From Tepidimonas thermarum (GTDB taxonomy: Bacteria; Pseudomonadota; Gammaproteobacteria; Burkholderiales; Burkholderiaceae_C), in assembly GCF_007556705.1 (NCBI RefSeq), contig NZ_VJOL01000021.1, positions 1 through 41,578 on the forward strand: a stretch of DNA of 41,578 nucleotides. Reading direction: 5' to 3'. Made by a program: the position numbers and the translations under genes. The notes below the pieces were generated by a model, which searched no databases, was not told the origin of the DNA, and was given only the letters and a program-made list of their open reading frames with translations. Shown piece by piece: positions 13,759 to 27,925 of the stretch; position 1 is the stretch's first letter, and the number at the start of each line of letters is the position of its first letter.

Positions 13759-15729
13759 ATGACGGAGTACCAGGACGCCGACACCCGCATCGCCCAATTC
13801 CGCTGGCGCGCCTGGGTGGCGCTGGCGGCGGTGGTGGCCGCCTTTGGCGCGCTGGCACTGCGCGCGTGGCACCTGCAAATCCGCGAGCACGAGCGCTACG
13901 CCGCGCAGGCCGAGGGTAACCGCACCGCGGTGCTGCCCATCGTGCCCGCGCGCGGGCACATCGTGGACCGCAACGGCGTCGTGCTGGCGGAGAACCTGCC
14001 CGTGTACGCGCTGGAGATCGTGCCGGCGCGCACCCCGGACCTGGAGGCGACCCTGCAGCGGCTGGGCGAGCTCGTCACGCTTGCCCCGCGCGACCTGCAG
14101 CGCTTTCGCCGACTGCTGGGCGAGTCCAAGCGGTTCGACTCGATCCCGCTCAAAACCCGCCTGAGCGAGGAGGAAATGGCCCGCGTGGCGGCCCGCCTGT
14201 GGGAACTGCCGGGGGTGGACATCCAGGCACGTCAACTGCGGCGCTACCCGCTGGGCCCCACGGCGGCGCACGTGCTGGGCTACATCGGCCGCATCAGCCA
14301 GCGCGACCGCGAGGCCATGGACGACTGGCCGGAAGAAAAAGTCGCCAACTACCGTGGCAGCACCCACATCGGCAAATTGGGGGTCGAGGCCGCACAAGAA
14401 GACCGGCTGCATGGCCGCACCGGCTTTGAGCGGGTGGAGACATCGGCCGCGGGCCGCGCGGTGCGCCGTCTGGACGTCACCCCGCCCCAGGCCGGTCAAA
14501 CCGTGCGCCTGTCCATCGACGTGCGGCTGCAACACCTGATCGAGCGGCTCTATGGCGAGCGCCGTGGCGCGCTGGTGGTGCTGGACACCCACACCGGCGA
14601 GGCGCTGGCGCTGGTCAGCATGCCCACCTTCGACCCCAACCTGTTCGTCGATGGCATCGACAGCGACAACTGGCGCGCCCTCAACGAATCGGTGGACCGC
14701 CCGTTGCTCAACCGCGCGCTGCGCGGCACCTACCCGCCCGGCTCCACCTACAAGCCGTTCATGGCGCTGGCGGCGCTGGAGCTGGGGCTGCGCACGCCGC
14801 AGACCACCATTTACGACCCAGGCTACTGGACGCTGGGCAACCACCGTTTTCGCAGCCATGGCGAACACGCCCTGGGGATGGTGGACCTGCGGCGCAGCAT
14901 CGTGCTGTCCAGCAACGTGTACTACTACACCCTGGCGCACGAAATGGGGGTGCAGGCCATCCACGACTTCATGGCGCCGCTGGGCTTTGGCCAGCTCACC
15001 GGCATCGATTTGCCCGGCGAGGCGCGTGGCATCTTGCCCAGCCCGGCCTGGAAGCGCGCCACCTACAAACGCGCCGAGCAGCAGCGCTGGCACCCGGGCG
15101 AGACGATCTCGCTGGGCATTGGCCAGGGTTACAACAGCTTCACACCGCTGCAGCTGGCCACGGCCACGGCCACGCTGGCCAACGGCGGCACGCGCGTCAC
15201 GCCCCACGTGGTGCTGGAAACCCGCGCCGCGGGCCCCGAGGGCCGCATCACGTCATCACGCCCGGTGGTGGCCGGTCAAGCACTGGGCTACCGCCGCGAG
15301 CATGTGCAGGTGGTGCTCGACGCCATGGCCGCGGTGACCACCGAGGGCACCTCCGCCCGCGCCTTTGCGGGTGCGGGCTACCGCAGCGGCGGCAAAACCG
15401 GCACCGCCCAGGCCGTGACCATCGGCCAGCGCGACAAGTACGACCCCAAGCGGCTGGCCGAATTCCAGCGCGACCACTCGCTCTACATCGCCTTTGCGCC
15501 GGTCGAATCGCCCCGCTACGCGCTGGCCGCCATCGTGGAAAACGCCGGCTTTGGGGCGGCGCACGCCGCGCCCATCGCGCGCCGGGTGTTCGACTACCTG
15601 TTGCTGGGCCTGTACCCGAGCGAGGACGACATTGCCGCCACGCAAAACGGCCAAAGCGCCGCCCCCATCGGCACCCCGCGCCGGGTGGACGAGGTGCCGT
15701 GGCCGCCCCCTCAGGGCAACGCGCCGTAG
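13759..15729 (+). CDS. mrdA: Penicillin-binding protein 2 (elongation transpeptidase)
   Basis: A 656-residue class B PBP that cross-links peptidoglycan in lateral wall growth. One N-terminal membrane helix lies at about residues 16-34. The pedestal region has PARGHIVDRNGVVLAENLPV (63-82). The transpeptidase motifs are STYK with S329 as nucleophile, SSN in IVLSSNVYYY, and KTGT in YRSGGKTGTAQ. It closes the mreBCD-mrdA operon. The usual partner glycosyltransferase gene rodA (mrdB) does not follow. The 3' end overlaps the convergent TSUP gene by 19 bp. Confidence 0.97.
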   Translation: MTEYQDADTRIAQFRWRAWVALAAVVAAFGALALRAWHLQIREHERYAAQAEGNRTAVLPIVPARGHIVDRNGVVLAENLPVYALEIVPARTPDLEATLQRLGELVTLAPRDLQRFRRLLGESKRFDSIPLKTRLSEEEMARVAARLWELPGVDIQARQLRRYPLGPTAAHVLGYIGRISQRDREAMDDWPEEKVANYRGSTHIGKLGVEAAQEDRLHGRTGFERVETSAAGRAVRRLDVTPPQAGQTVRLSIDVRLQHLIERLYGERRGALVVLDTHTGEALALVSMPTFDPNLFVDGIDSDNWRALNESVDRPLLNRALRGTYPPGSTYKPFMALAALELGLRTPQTTIYDPGYWTLGNHRFRSHGEHALGMVDLRRSIVLSSNVYYYTLAHEMGVQAIHDFMAPLGFGQLTGIDLPGEARGILPSPAWKRATYKRAEQQRWHPGETISLGIGQGYNSFTPLQLATATATLANGGTRVTPHVVLETRAAGPEGRITSSRPVVAGQALGYRREHVQVVLDAMAAVTTEGTSARAFAGAGYRSGGKTGTAQAVTIGQRDKYDPKRLAEFQRDHSLYIAFAPVESPRYALAAIVENAGFGAAHAAPIARRVFDYLLLGLYPSEDDIAATQNGQSAAPIGTPRRVDEVPWPPPQGNAP

Positions 15730-16475
15730 GCGTCCCAGCCGGTTTTGGCAATCAGCGCCGCCACCACGGTGATGAACACCCCGCGCACAAACCCGGCACC
15801 GTGCCGCAGCGCCAGCCGCGTGCCCAGCAAACTGCCGGCCACATTGGCCGCCGCCATGGCCAAACCGTAGTGCCACCAGACGTGTCCCTTCCACGCAAAC
15901 AGGGCCACCGCCGCCACGTTGGACGTGGTGTTGAGCAGCTTGGCCGAGGCGCTGGCGCTCAAAAAGTCGTAGCCCAACCAGCGCACGAACAGGAAGACGA
16001 AAAAACTGCCCGTGCCTGGCCCAAAGAAACCGTCGTAAAACCCAATGGTGCCGCCCACCGCGCACGCGGCCAGCGTCTCGGCCCGCCCGGCAAAGCGCGG
16101 CCGGTGGTGCAGGCCCATATCCTTTTTGGCCAGGGTGTAGAGCAGCACCGCCCCCAGGATGAAAGGCAGCGCCCGCCGCAGCAGCTCGGCCGACACCTGC
16201 GTCACGCACCATGCGCCCGCCCACGCCCCCACCAGGCACACCGCGGCCGCCGGCAACAGGGCCGACCAGCGCACCTGCACGCGCCGCGCGTAACGCCACG
16301 TGGCGGTCGCCGTCCCCCAGACCGAGGCGCTTTTGTTGGTGCCCAGCAACGTGGCCGGTGGCGCCAGCGGGAAGGCGGCAAACAGCGCCGGCACCAAAAT
16401 CAGACCGCCGCCGCCCACGATGGCGTCCACAAAGCCCGCCAGCAGCGAGGCGCTCGTCAACATCAGCCATTCCAT
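15711..16475 (-). CDS. TSUP (TauE/SafE) family membrane permease
   Basis: A 254-residue protein with about eight predicted helices belonging to the sulfite exporter TauE/SafE family (PF01925). The family half-repeats appear as LLAGFVDAIVGGGGLILVPAL (about residues 7-27) and GTIGFYDGFFGPGTGSFFVF in the second half. Members move sulfur oxyanions or organic anions; the substrate here is unknown. The ATG at 16475 is chosen over one 11 codons earlier because it starts the first helix. It reads convergently against mrdA with a 19 bp overlap. Confidence 0.88.
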   Translation of the reverse strand: MEWLMLTSASLLAGFVDAIVGGGGLILVPALFAAFPLAPPATLLGTNKSASVWGTATATWRYARRVQVRWSALLPAAAVCLVGAWAGAWCVTQVSAELLRRALPFILGAVLLYTLAKKDMGLHHRPRFAGRAETLAACAVGGTIGFYDGFFGPGTGSFFVFLFVRWLGYDFLSASASAKLLNTTSNVAAVALFAWKGHVWWHYGLAMAAANVAGSLLGTRLALRHGAGFVRGVFITVVAALIAKTGWDAYGALP

Positions 16476-16522
16476 GGGCCCGATTGTCGCCGGGCCAGCG
16501 CAGCGCACCGCGCCAACCCCAC

Positions 16523-16554
16523 AAAAAAGCCCGGGTGCCGTCGGCAGCCCGGGC
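16523..16554 (-). terminator. Rho-independent terminator after amtB
   Basis: On the minus strand a stem built from GCCCGGG and TGCC arms (with one bulged base) is followed by six T residues. It sits 45 bp beyond the amtB stop and before the TSUP start, so it separates the two units. Confidence 0.85.
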
Positions 16555-16598
16555 CCAAGCCCCAGAGTTCCAGACCTCTGCGGGCGCGGCGTCGCCCA

Positions 16599-18020
16599 TC
16601 AGCGGTTGTAGGCCGATTCGCCATGGCTGGTGATGTCCAGCCCCTCGCGCTCCTCTTCTTCGGTCACGCGCAGTCCCACGACCATGTCCACGATCTTGTA
16701 GGCGATGAAGGCCACCACCGACGACCACACCATGGTGATGACGACCCCTTCGGCCTGCACCAGGAGCTGGTTGGCGATGCTGAAATCTTCGGCGCCCGTG
16801 CCGCCCAGCCCCGGGGCGGCAAACACCCCGGTGAGCAGCGCACCGACGATGCCGCCCACCCCATGCACGCCAAAGACATCGAGCGAATCGTCCGCACCGA
16901 GCATCTTTTTGAGGCTGGTCACACCCCACAGGCACAACAAGCCCGCCACCAGACCGATGACGATGGCACCCATCGGGCCCACCGAGCCGCAGGCCGGCGT
17001 GATGGCCACCAACCCCGCGACCGCGCCGGATGCTGCGCCCAGCATCGACGCCTTACCCTTGTGCAGGGCCTCACCCACCGACCAAGACAGCACCGCCGCC
17101 GCCGTGGCCACCAGCGTGTTGACGAAGGCCAGCGCAGCACCGGCCGTGGACTCGAGGTTGGAGCCGGCGTTGAAGCCGAACCAGCCCACCCACAGCAGCG
17201 ACGCACCCACCATGGTCAGCGTCAGGCTGTGCGGGGGCATGGCCTCGCGGCCGTAGCCGATGCGCTTGCCCACCAGGTAGGCGCCCACCAGGCCGGCCAT
17301 GGCGGCGTTGATGTGCACCACCGTGCCACCGGCAAAATCCAGCGCCCCTTTGCCCAGCAGGTAGCCGCCCGCCCCCCACACCATGTGCGCGATGGGCAGA
17401 TAGCTGAACGTGAACCACAGCGCGCTAAACAGCAGCACCGCGCTGAACTTGATACGCTCGGCAAACGAGCCCACGATCAGCGCGCAGGTGATGCCGGCAA
17501 AGGTCGCCTGGAAGGCCACGAAGATCAGCTCGGGGATCTTCACGTTCTCGGTGAAGGTGTCCGCCAGCGACGCCGTGTTGATGCCCATGAGGAACACCTT
17601 GTCCAGGTTGCCGATGATCAGCCCCTCGCCACCAAACGCCAGGCTGTAGCCGTAGATCGCCCACAGCACCGTGATCAGCGAAAACACGACGAGCACCTGC
17701 ATCAGCACCGACAGCATGTTTTTGCTGCGCACCAGGCCGCCGTAGAACAGCGCCAGGCCCGGGATCACCATCATGATCACCAGCAGCGTGGCGGTCATCA
17801 TCCAGGCCACGTCGCCCTTGTCCACCGTGGGGGCGGCGGCCGCGGCGGGTTCTGCCGGGGCGGGTGCTGGGGCAGCGGCGGCTGGCGCCGACTCTGCGGG
17901 CGCCGGCGCGGCCTCGGTGGCCACCGGCGCATCTTTGGGGGGCTCGGCGCTTTGGGCCAGCGCGGCGCCGCCCCACAGCAAACCGACACCCAGACATAGG
18001 CTCAACAACCATCGTTTCAT
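16599..18020 (-). CDS. amtB: Ammonium transporter
   Basis: A 473-residue Amt/Rh channel that conducts ammonium across the inner membrane. A signal peptide (cleavage likely after AALA, residue 22) is followed by an Ala/Pro-rich linker to about residue 65, then the 11-helix core. The first pore helix has WMMTATLLVIMMVIPGLALF. The twin pore histidines are expected in IAHMVWGAGGYL and FGVHGVGGIVG. The C-terminal tail that docks GlnK is present (VTEEEEREGLDITSHGESAY). It lies 47 bp behind glnK with an AGGGG ribosome site, as expected for a nitrogen-regulated operon. Confidence 0.97.
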   Translation of the reverse strand: MKRWLLSLCLGVGLLWGGAALAQSAEPPKDAPVATEAAPAPAESAPAAAAPAPAPAEPAAAAAPTVDKGDVAWMMTATLLVIMMVIPGLALFYGGLVRSKNMLSVLMQVLVVFSLITVLWAIYGYSLAFGGEGLIIGNLDKVFLMGINTASLADTFTENVKIPELIFVAFQATFAGITCALIVGSFAERIKFSAVLLFSALWFTFSYLPIAHMVWGAGGYLLGKGALDFAGGTVVHINAAMAGLVGAYLVGKRIGYGREAMPPHSLTLTMVGASLLWVGWFGFNAGSNLESTAGAALAFVNTLVATAAAVLSWSVGEALHKGKASMLGAASGAVAGLVAITPACGSVGPMGAIVIGLVAGLLCLWGVTSLKKMLGADDSLDVFGVHGVGGIVGALLTGVFAAPGLGGTGAEDFSIANQLLVQAEGVVITMVWSSVVAFIAYKIVDMVVGLRVTEEEEREGLDITSHGESAYNR

Positions 18021-18067
18021 GACGATCCCCTTGAAGGTTTGGGTTGGTATAGGTGGGCAGGCGGCGG

Positions 18068-20262
<2,195 letters not shown>

Positions 20263-20290
20263 TGCCGCGCAGTCCCTTGCTACCGTGCCC

Positions 20291-22783
20291 ATGGACTTCG
20301 CCACCACCGCCCACCCGCCCAGCGCCGACCACGCCTTGCCCCCGCTGCGCTGGCCCACGCCGCCCTACATAGGCTACGGCAGCGCCGAGCCCGCCAGCCA
20401 ACCGCTGGACTGTGACATCGAGGGCAGCAACGGCCAGACGCGCAACTGCCGACTGGTGGCGCTGGACCTCGAGCAGCGCCTCGCGCACATCCAGGTGCCG
20501 CCATCGCGCACGGTCATGCCGCTGCGCTTTGACATGTTCCGGCGCCTCACGCTCACCCAACCCCTGGCCCCGGTGGAGGTGAGCGACTCCCAGCCGCCCG
20601 ACAGCACCTTCGAGGCGCTGCTGCGCCACCGGCCACGGCTCCCCTACCGGCTCACGCTGGCCGACGGCACCACGCGCACGGGCGTCACGATCGGGCACGT
20701 CGAATCCGACGCCGGCGTTTTTTTGTTCGAGCCGCTCGACGACGACGATCGGGTGCGCCGCGTCTTTGTGCCGCGCAGCGCCTACCGCGAATTGCACATC
20801 AGCGAGGCCATCGGCCGCGTGCTGGTGGACCAGCAGGCGCTGACCTCCGAGCAGGTGGAGCGCGCCGCGCGCGAGCAGCAGGCCATGCGCCAGCGCAAGC
20901 TGGGCGACTACCTGGTCATCAAAGAGGTGGTCAAGCCCGAGCAGCTGCTCATGGCGCTGGAGGAGCAGCAGCGCATGCCGCTGGTGCGCATCGGCGAAGC
21001 GCTCACCGCGCTGGGCTTCATCAGCGAGGCGCAACTGCAAGAAGCGCTGGAGAAGCAAAAAACCGAACGCAGCCTCCCGCTGGGTGAGCTGCTGGTGCAA
21101 AGCGGGCAACTCACCCGCGAGCAGCTGCGCGTGGCGCTGGCGCGCAAGATGGGCTACCCGGTGGTGGATTTGGCCCAGTTTCCCGTCGATGCCGACGCGT
21201 TGCGCCGCGTGCCGCTGGCCACGGCGCGCAAGCTGCGCATCGTGCCGCTGTTGTGGCGCGCGGGCACGCTCATCATCGCCGCCGAAGACCCGTCGCGGCG
21301 CGCCACCATCGACGAACTGGAATTTCAGCTGCAGTGCAAGGTCGTGCCCACCCTGTCGAGCACGCCGCTGGAGCCGCGCGCCATCACCGAGGTCTACGCC
21401 CGCTATGGGCTGGACGCCGGCGCGCCGCCGCTGACCGAGGCGACGACGGCCGAGGCCTCCACCGAACAGTTGCTCGAATCGCTGGAGTTGGGCGCCGAAG
21501 ACGACAGCGACACCCAAGCCCCGGTGGAGCAATCGGACAACTCGCTGGTGCGGCTGATCAACACCATCATCATCGAGGCGCACCAACAGGGGGCCTCGGA
21601 CATCCACATCGAAACCTACCCGGGCAAGCGCAAGGTGCGCATCCGCCTGCGCAAGGACGGCCGCCTGCGGCCCTACATGGAGTTGCCCCACACCTACCGC
21701 GCGGCGCTGGTGGCACGCCTGAAAATCATGTGCGAGCTCGACATCTCCGAGCGCCGCAAGCCGCAGGACGGCAAAATCGACTTCAGCAAGTTTGCGCCCC
21801 AGCACCGGCTGGAGCTGCGCGTCGCCACCATCCCCACCCACGGCGGCGCCGAAGACGTGGTGCTGCGCCTGCTGAGCTCCGCCCGCCCGCTGGCGGTGGC
21901 CGAGCTGGGCCTGAGCCCCGAAAACCACGACCAGCTCCTGGCCGCGGTCAACCGCCCGCACGGCATGGTGTTGTGCGTGGGGCCCACGGGGTCGGGCAAA
22001 ACGACCACGCTGCACGCGTTGCTGCAACACCTCAACACCCCCGACCGCAAGATCTGGACCGCCGAGGACCCGATCGAAATCGCCCACCCCGACCTGCGCC
22101 AAATCCAGGTCAACCCGCGCATCGACTGGACCTTCAGCAAGGCGCTGCGGGCCCTGCTGCGTGCCGACCCGGACGTCATCATGGTGGGGGAAATCCGCGA
22201 CGCCGAAACCGCGCAAATGGCCATCGAGGCCTCGCTCACCGGCCACCTGGTGCTGTCCACGCTGCACACCAACAGCGCGCCCGAGACGGTGGTGCGGCTG
22301 CTCGACATGGGCATGGACCCGTTCAACTTTGCCGATTCGCTGGTGGGCGTGCTGGCGCAACGGCTGGTGCGGCGGCTGTGTCCCCATTGCGTGCAGCGCA
22401 CCCCGGCCGAGCCGGCCTTCGTGGACGAACTGCTGGCCGACTACCTGCACCTGTTCCCGCAGGATTTGCGGCCCAGCGCCGACGAGGTGCGCGCGCAGTG
22501 GCACGCGCGCTTTGCCGAGGGCGGCGGTGCGCTGATGCGTGCCCACGCCCCGGGCTGCGCCTCGTGCGACCAAAGCGGCTACAAGGGCCGCATCGGCATC
22601 CACGAGCTGCTGGTGGTCAACGCCGCGCTGCGGCGCCTGATCCAGACCAAGGCCCCGTCGGAGGCGTTGGCCTACTCGGCCATGGCCACCGGGCACTTTC
22701 GCACCCTGCGGCAAGACGGCATCCTCAAAGTGCTGCAGGGGCTCACCACCATCGACGAAATCCGCGCCAGCACGGCCGCCTGA
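20291..22783 (+). CDS. Orphan GspE/PilB-type secretion ATPase with duplicated MshEN module
   Basis: An 830-residue ATPase of the T2SS/type IV pilus superfamily. Residues 30-165 form an N-terminal region I cannot assign. Residues 173-286 hold four tandem ~24-residue units (starting near 173, 202, 233 and 262) with the LGxxL...L..AL..Q spacing of MshEN c-di-GMP-binding half-motifs. A GspE N-domain follows to about 372. Walker A is GPTGSGKTT (564-572), with a Walker B/Asp-box region in RADPDVIMVGEIRDAE and a His-box in STLHTNSA. A tetracysteine zinc site uses CPHC and CASC. No pilin, GspF or PilC gene is adjacent, so the partner machine is unknown. The ATG at 20291 starts 28 bp after comM. A GTG two codons earlier is possible. 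Confidence 0.9.
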   Translation: MDFATTAHPPSADHALPPLRWPTPPYIGYGSAEPASQPLDCDIEGSNGQTRNCRLVALDLEQRLAHIQVPPSRTVMPLRFDMFRRLTLTQPLAPVEVSDSQPPDSTFEALLRHRPRLPYRLTLADGTTRTGVTIGHVESDAGVFLFEPLDDDDRVRRVFVPRSAYRELHISEAIGRVLVDQQALTSEQVERAAREQQAMRQRKLGDYLVIKEVVKPEQLLMALEEQQRMPLVRIGEALTALGFISEAQLQEALEKQKTERSLPLGELLVQSGQLTREQLRVALARKMGYPVVDLAQFPVDADALRRVPLATARKLRIVPLLWRAGTLIIAAEDPSRRATIDELEFQLQCKVVPTLSSTPLEPRAITEVYARYGLDAGAPPLTEATTAEASTEQLLESLELGAEDDSDTQAPVEQSDNSLVRLINTIIIEAHQQGASDIHIETYPGKRKVRIRLRKDGRLRPYMELPHTYRAALVARLKIMCELDISERRKPQDGKIDFSKFAPQHRLELRVATIPTHGGAEDVVLRLLSSARPLAVAELGLSPENHDQLLAAVNRPHGMVLCVGPTGSGKTTTLHALLQHLNTPDRKIWTAEDPIEIAHPDLRQIQVNPRIDWTFSKALRALLRADPDVIMVGEIRDAETAQMAIEASLTGHLVLSTLHTNSAPETVVRLLDMGMDPFNFADSLVGVLAQRLVRRLCPHCVQRTPAEPAFVDELLADYLHLFPQDLRPSADEVRAQWHARFAEGGGALMRAHAPGCASCDQSGYKGRIGIHELLVVNAALRRLIQTKAPSEALAYSAMATGHFRTLRQDGILKVLQGLTTIDEIRASTAA

Positions 22784-22806
22784 GCGGCCCGCCCGTCCCG
22801 GCCCCG

Positions 22807-25557
<2,751 letters not shown>

Positions 25558-25606
25558 GGGCAAGGCGGCGGTGCCGCAACCAAACGGCACCCGGGCAAAG
25601 CCCACC

Positions 25607-25612
25607 ATTCTA
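25607..25612 (-). promoter_or_regulatory. Candidate -10 box for metH
   Basis: TAGAAT on the minus strand would start transcription near 25600 and leave a leader of about 43 nt before the ATG at 25557. This argues against the in-frame ATG at 25608, which overlaps the box itself. Confidence 0.45.
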
Positions 25613-25685
25613 CGGCGCGGCCCTCACGCGGCGCGTCGATGCTGCGCAGCGCCCCTTGCGCCCTGTGGGCGGCAACGATGCGCAC

Positions 25686-26780
25686 TCAACGCCGGCCCAC
25701 CCGCTTGCGCATCCAGCGCGGCGCACGAAAGCGCACCACACGGACGTACACCACCAGATACGCCACCAAAAACAGCACTGCACTCGCGATCAACAACGGC
25801 TCGCTGCGCCAAAACAACACCGCGGGCACGATCGCCACCGACGCCAGCGCCCACAGGTAAGGCGACGTCGCCGCATTGCGCGCCGTCATGTCGCGGCTGG
25901 CGTCCGGCCCGGCCGCCCAGCGCACCAGCCGCCGATAGACCAACATGTGCAGGTGCAACCCATCCGGCACACCGGGCGAGACGCCGCGCACCCAGCGCTT
26001 GCGGTAGATGGAAAACAGCGTCTCCATGATCGGATACGCGCACACCAGCAAGCAAAACCACGGCGACAGCCCCGGATGCCGAACCACCAGCAACACCGCC
26101 ACCTCGGCCAGCACAAACCCCACCAGGTAAGCGCCACCATCGCCCAAAAAAACCAACCCGCGCGGGTAGTTCCACACAAAAAAGCCCGCCAAGGCACCGA
26201 TCATGGCCAAGCACACCTGCACCAGCAGCACGTCGCCAAGCGACCATGCCACGTAGCCAAATGCGGTAAACATCAGCATGCAAACCGCTGCCGCCAGCCC
26301 ATTGAACCCGTCGATGATGTTGACCGCGTTGGCCACCCCGGCGACCGCCACCAGCGTCAGCGCCAGGCTGGCCGGCGCCCACACCAGCCAGTCATCCACA
26401 ACCGGCACCCCCACCCGCGGCAGTTGCGCATCCACCAGCCACGCCCCCAGAGCGGCCGAGGCCATGGTCGCGCCCAAACGCGCCAGCACCCCCACGCGCT
26501 TGGTCAAGTCCTCTGCCAGGCCGGCCGCAAACGCGGGCACGGCGGCAAGCAGCAGCCACAGGGCCTCCACCGCCACCAAACCGCGCCAGCCACTCCATGC
26601 CAATGCTGCGGTCAAACCCGCAGCCACCCCGATGCCACCGATACGGGGAACTCTCCCCTTATGAAACTTCTGAACGCCCCACCGCTGATCGGAAGTTACA
26701 TGCAAATGCAAGTTTCTGGACCGAACGATCAACATCACCACGATCAAAGCGGTTAACAACCCAACGATCAGGGTTTGCAT
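25686..26780 (-). CDS. WecA/MraY-family sugar-1-phosphate transferase
   Basis: A 364-residue integral membrane enzyme with about ten helices that would transfer a HexNAc-1-phosphate (or similar) from its UDP form to undecaprenyl phosphate, priming a glycan. Family motifs are LAEDLTKRVG (the DDxxK-type region), NAVNIIDGFNGLA, VFLGDGGAYLVGF and the late GLHLHMLVYRR histidine segment. It lacks the length and signatures of MraY proper and fits the WecA/WbpL group. Its start overlaps the galE end by 13 bp. The first ~100 bp are AT-richer than the rest. The substrate sugar is not determinable. Confidence 0.87.
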   Translation of the reverse strand: MQTLIVGLLTALIVVMLIVRSRNLHLHVTSDQRWGVQKFHKGRVPRIGGIGVAAGLTAALAWSGWRGLVAVEALWLLLAAVPAFAAGLAEDLTKRVGVLARLGATMASAALGAWLVDAQLPRVGVPVVDDWLVWAPASLALTLVAVAGVANAVNIIDGFNGLAAAVCMLMFTAFGYVAWSLGDVLLVQVCLAMIGALAGFFVWNYPRGLVFLGDGGAYLVGFVLAEVAVLLVVRHPGLSPWFCLLVCAYPIMETLFSIYRKRWVRGVSPGVPDGLHLHMLVYRRLVRWAAGPDASRDMTARNAATSPYLWALASVAIVPAVLFWRSEPLLIASAVLFLVAYLVVYVRVVRFRAPRWMRKRVGRR

Positions 26781-27844
26781 TCAACACTCCGAACGGCGCA
26801 TCCGTCGTCCTTATGAGCCAGGTCCTCTTGGCAGGATCGCTGCCCGCCAGCCCGCACCGCAAACCCCCACGCACTCGCGCACATATCGTGCACCGTGCGC
26901 GTGGCGCGCCAGCCCAGCACCTGCTGGGCCTTGGTGGGGTCGGCCCAGCAGGCGGCCACATCGCCCGGGCGGCGTGCGGCGATGCGGTAGGGGATGGGGC
27001 GGCCGCTGGCTTGCTCGAAGGCGCGCACCATCTGCAGCACGCTGGTGCCCTGCCCCGTGCCCAGGTTGAAGATGTCGCAAGACTGGTGGGTGCGGCCCAG
27101 GTGGTCCAGCGCGGCGCGGTGGCCTTCGGCCAGGTCCATGACGTGCAGGTAGTCGCGCACGCCGGTGCCGTCTGCCGTGGGGTAGTCGTCGCCCCAGATG
27201 TTGAGGTGGGGCAGTTGCCCGGCGGCGACGCGGGCGATGTAGGGCATGAGGTTGTTGGGGATGCCGTTGGGGTCTTCGCCGATGAGGCCCGAGTCGTGCG
27301 CGCCAACGGGGTTGAAGTAGCGCAGGATGGCGATGCGCCAGGCGGGGTCGCTGGCGGCGAGGTCTTGCAGCATCGCTTCGATGTGCAGCTTGGTGCGGCC
27401 GTAGGGGTTGGTGGCGCGGGTGGGGTGGTCTTCGGCCAGCGGCAGGCGCTGCGGCTGGCCATAGACGGTGGCGCTGCTGGAAAAGACCAGCTGGCGCACA
27501 CCCTCATCGGCCATGGCGCGCAAGAGGCTGATGGTGCCGGCGACGTTGTGGTGGAAGTACGCCAGCGGCTGCGCGACGGATTCGCCCACGGCCTTGAGGC
27601 CGGCAAAGTGGATGACGGCCTGGATGCGGTGGTGGCGCAGCATCATGCGCACGCGGATGGTGTCGAGCACGTCGGCCACTTCCACCACGGGCGCTGTGCC
27701 GGTGATGCGCCCGATGCGCTCGGCGACATCGAGCCGGCTGTTGCTGAGGTTGTCCAGCAAAAAGACGCGGTGGCCGGCTCCTTGCAGCACGACGGCGGTG
27801 TGGCTGCCGATGTAGCCCAGGCCGCCGGTGAGCAGGATGTTCAT
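26768..27844 (-). CDS. galE: UDP-glucose 4-epimerase
   Basis: A 358-residue short-chain dehydrogenase-type epimerase interconverting UDP-glucose and UDP-galactose, and possibly the N-acetyl forms. The NAD loop is TGGLGYIGSH (residues 6-15), the catalytic Ser/Tyr segment reads SSSATVYG ... NPYGRTK, and later segments include RYFNPVGAH and GVRDYLHVMDLAEGH. The body matches GalE closely up to ATRTVHDMCASAWGF. The last ~25 residues (from AVRAGGQRS to the stop) are not family-like and run past the usual ~338-residue end. It overlaps the WecA-like gene, so the two probably form one unit for glycan synthesis. Confidence 0.93.
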   Translation of the reverse strand: MNILLTGGLGYIGSHTAVVLQGAGHRVFLLDNLSNSRLDVAERIGRITGTAPVVEVADVLDTIRVRMMLRHHRIQAVIHFAGLKAVGESVAQPLAYFHHNVAGTISLLRAMADEGVRQLVFSSSATVYGQPQRLPLAEDHPTRATNPYGRTKLHIEAMLQDLAASDPAWRIAILRYFNPVGAHDSGLIGEDPNGIPNNLMPYIARVAAGQLPHLNIWGDDYPTADGTGVRDYLHVMDLAEGHRAALDHLGRTHQSCDIFNLGTGQGTSVLQMVRAFEQASGRPIPYRIAARRPGDVAACWADPTKAQQVLGWRATRTVHDMCASAWGFAVRAGGQRSCQEDLAHKDDGCAVRSVECKP

Positions 27845-27866
27845 GTGACCAATCCGGTGGTTGTCC

Positions 27867-27882
27867 GATTGTTGGATTGTTG
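27867..27882. repeat. Two tandem GATTGTTG octamers
   Basis: Two exact, adjacent copies of GATTGTTG lie just upstream of galE within the 193 bp gap between galE and the amidotransferase gene. Their function is unknown; they may be a slippage product or a binding site. Confidence 0.6.
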
Positions 27883-27925
27883 GCTACCGGGCTACCCGCC
27901 AGTCATACTGCTGTGCTGCCCTCCC

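Noticed and set aside
25558..25608. metH start at the ATG at 25608
   Set aside because: That ATG overlaps the TAGAAT box, the added residues are not family-like, and transcription would begin downstream of it.
25558..25685. Possible cobalamin or SAM riboswitch before metH
   Set aside because: The 128 bp space lacks a B12-box and is too short for a cobalamin riboswitch; only a -10-like TAGAAT is visible.
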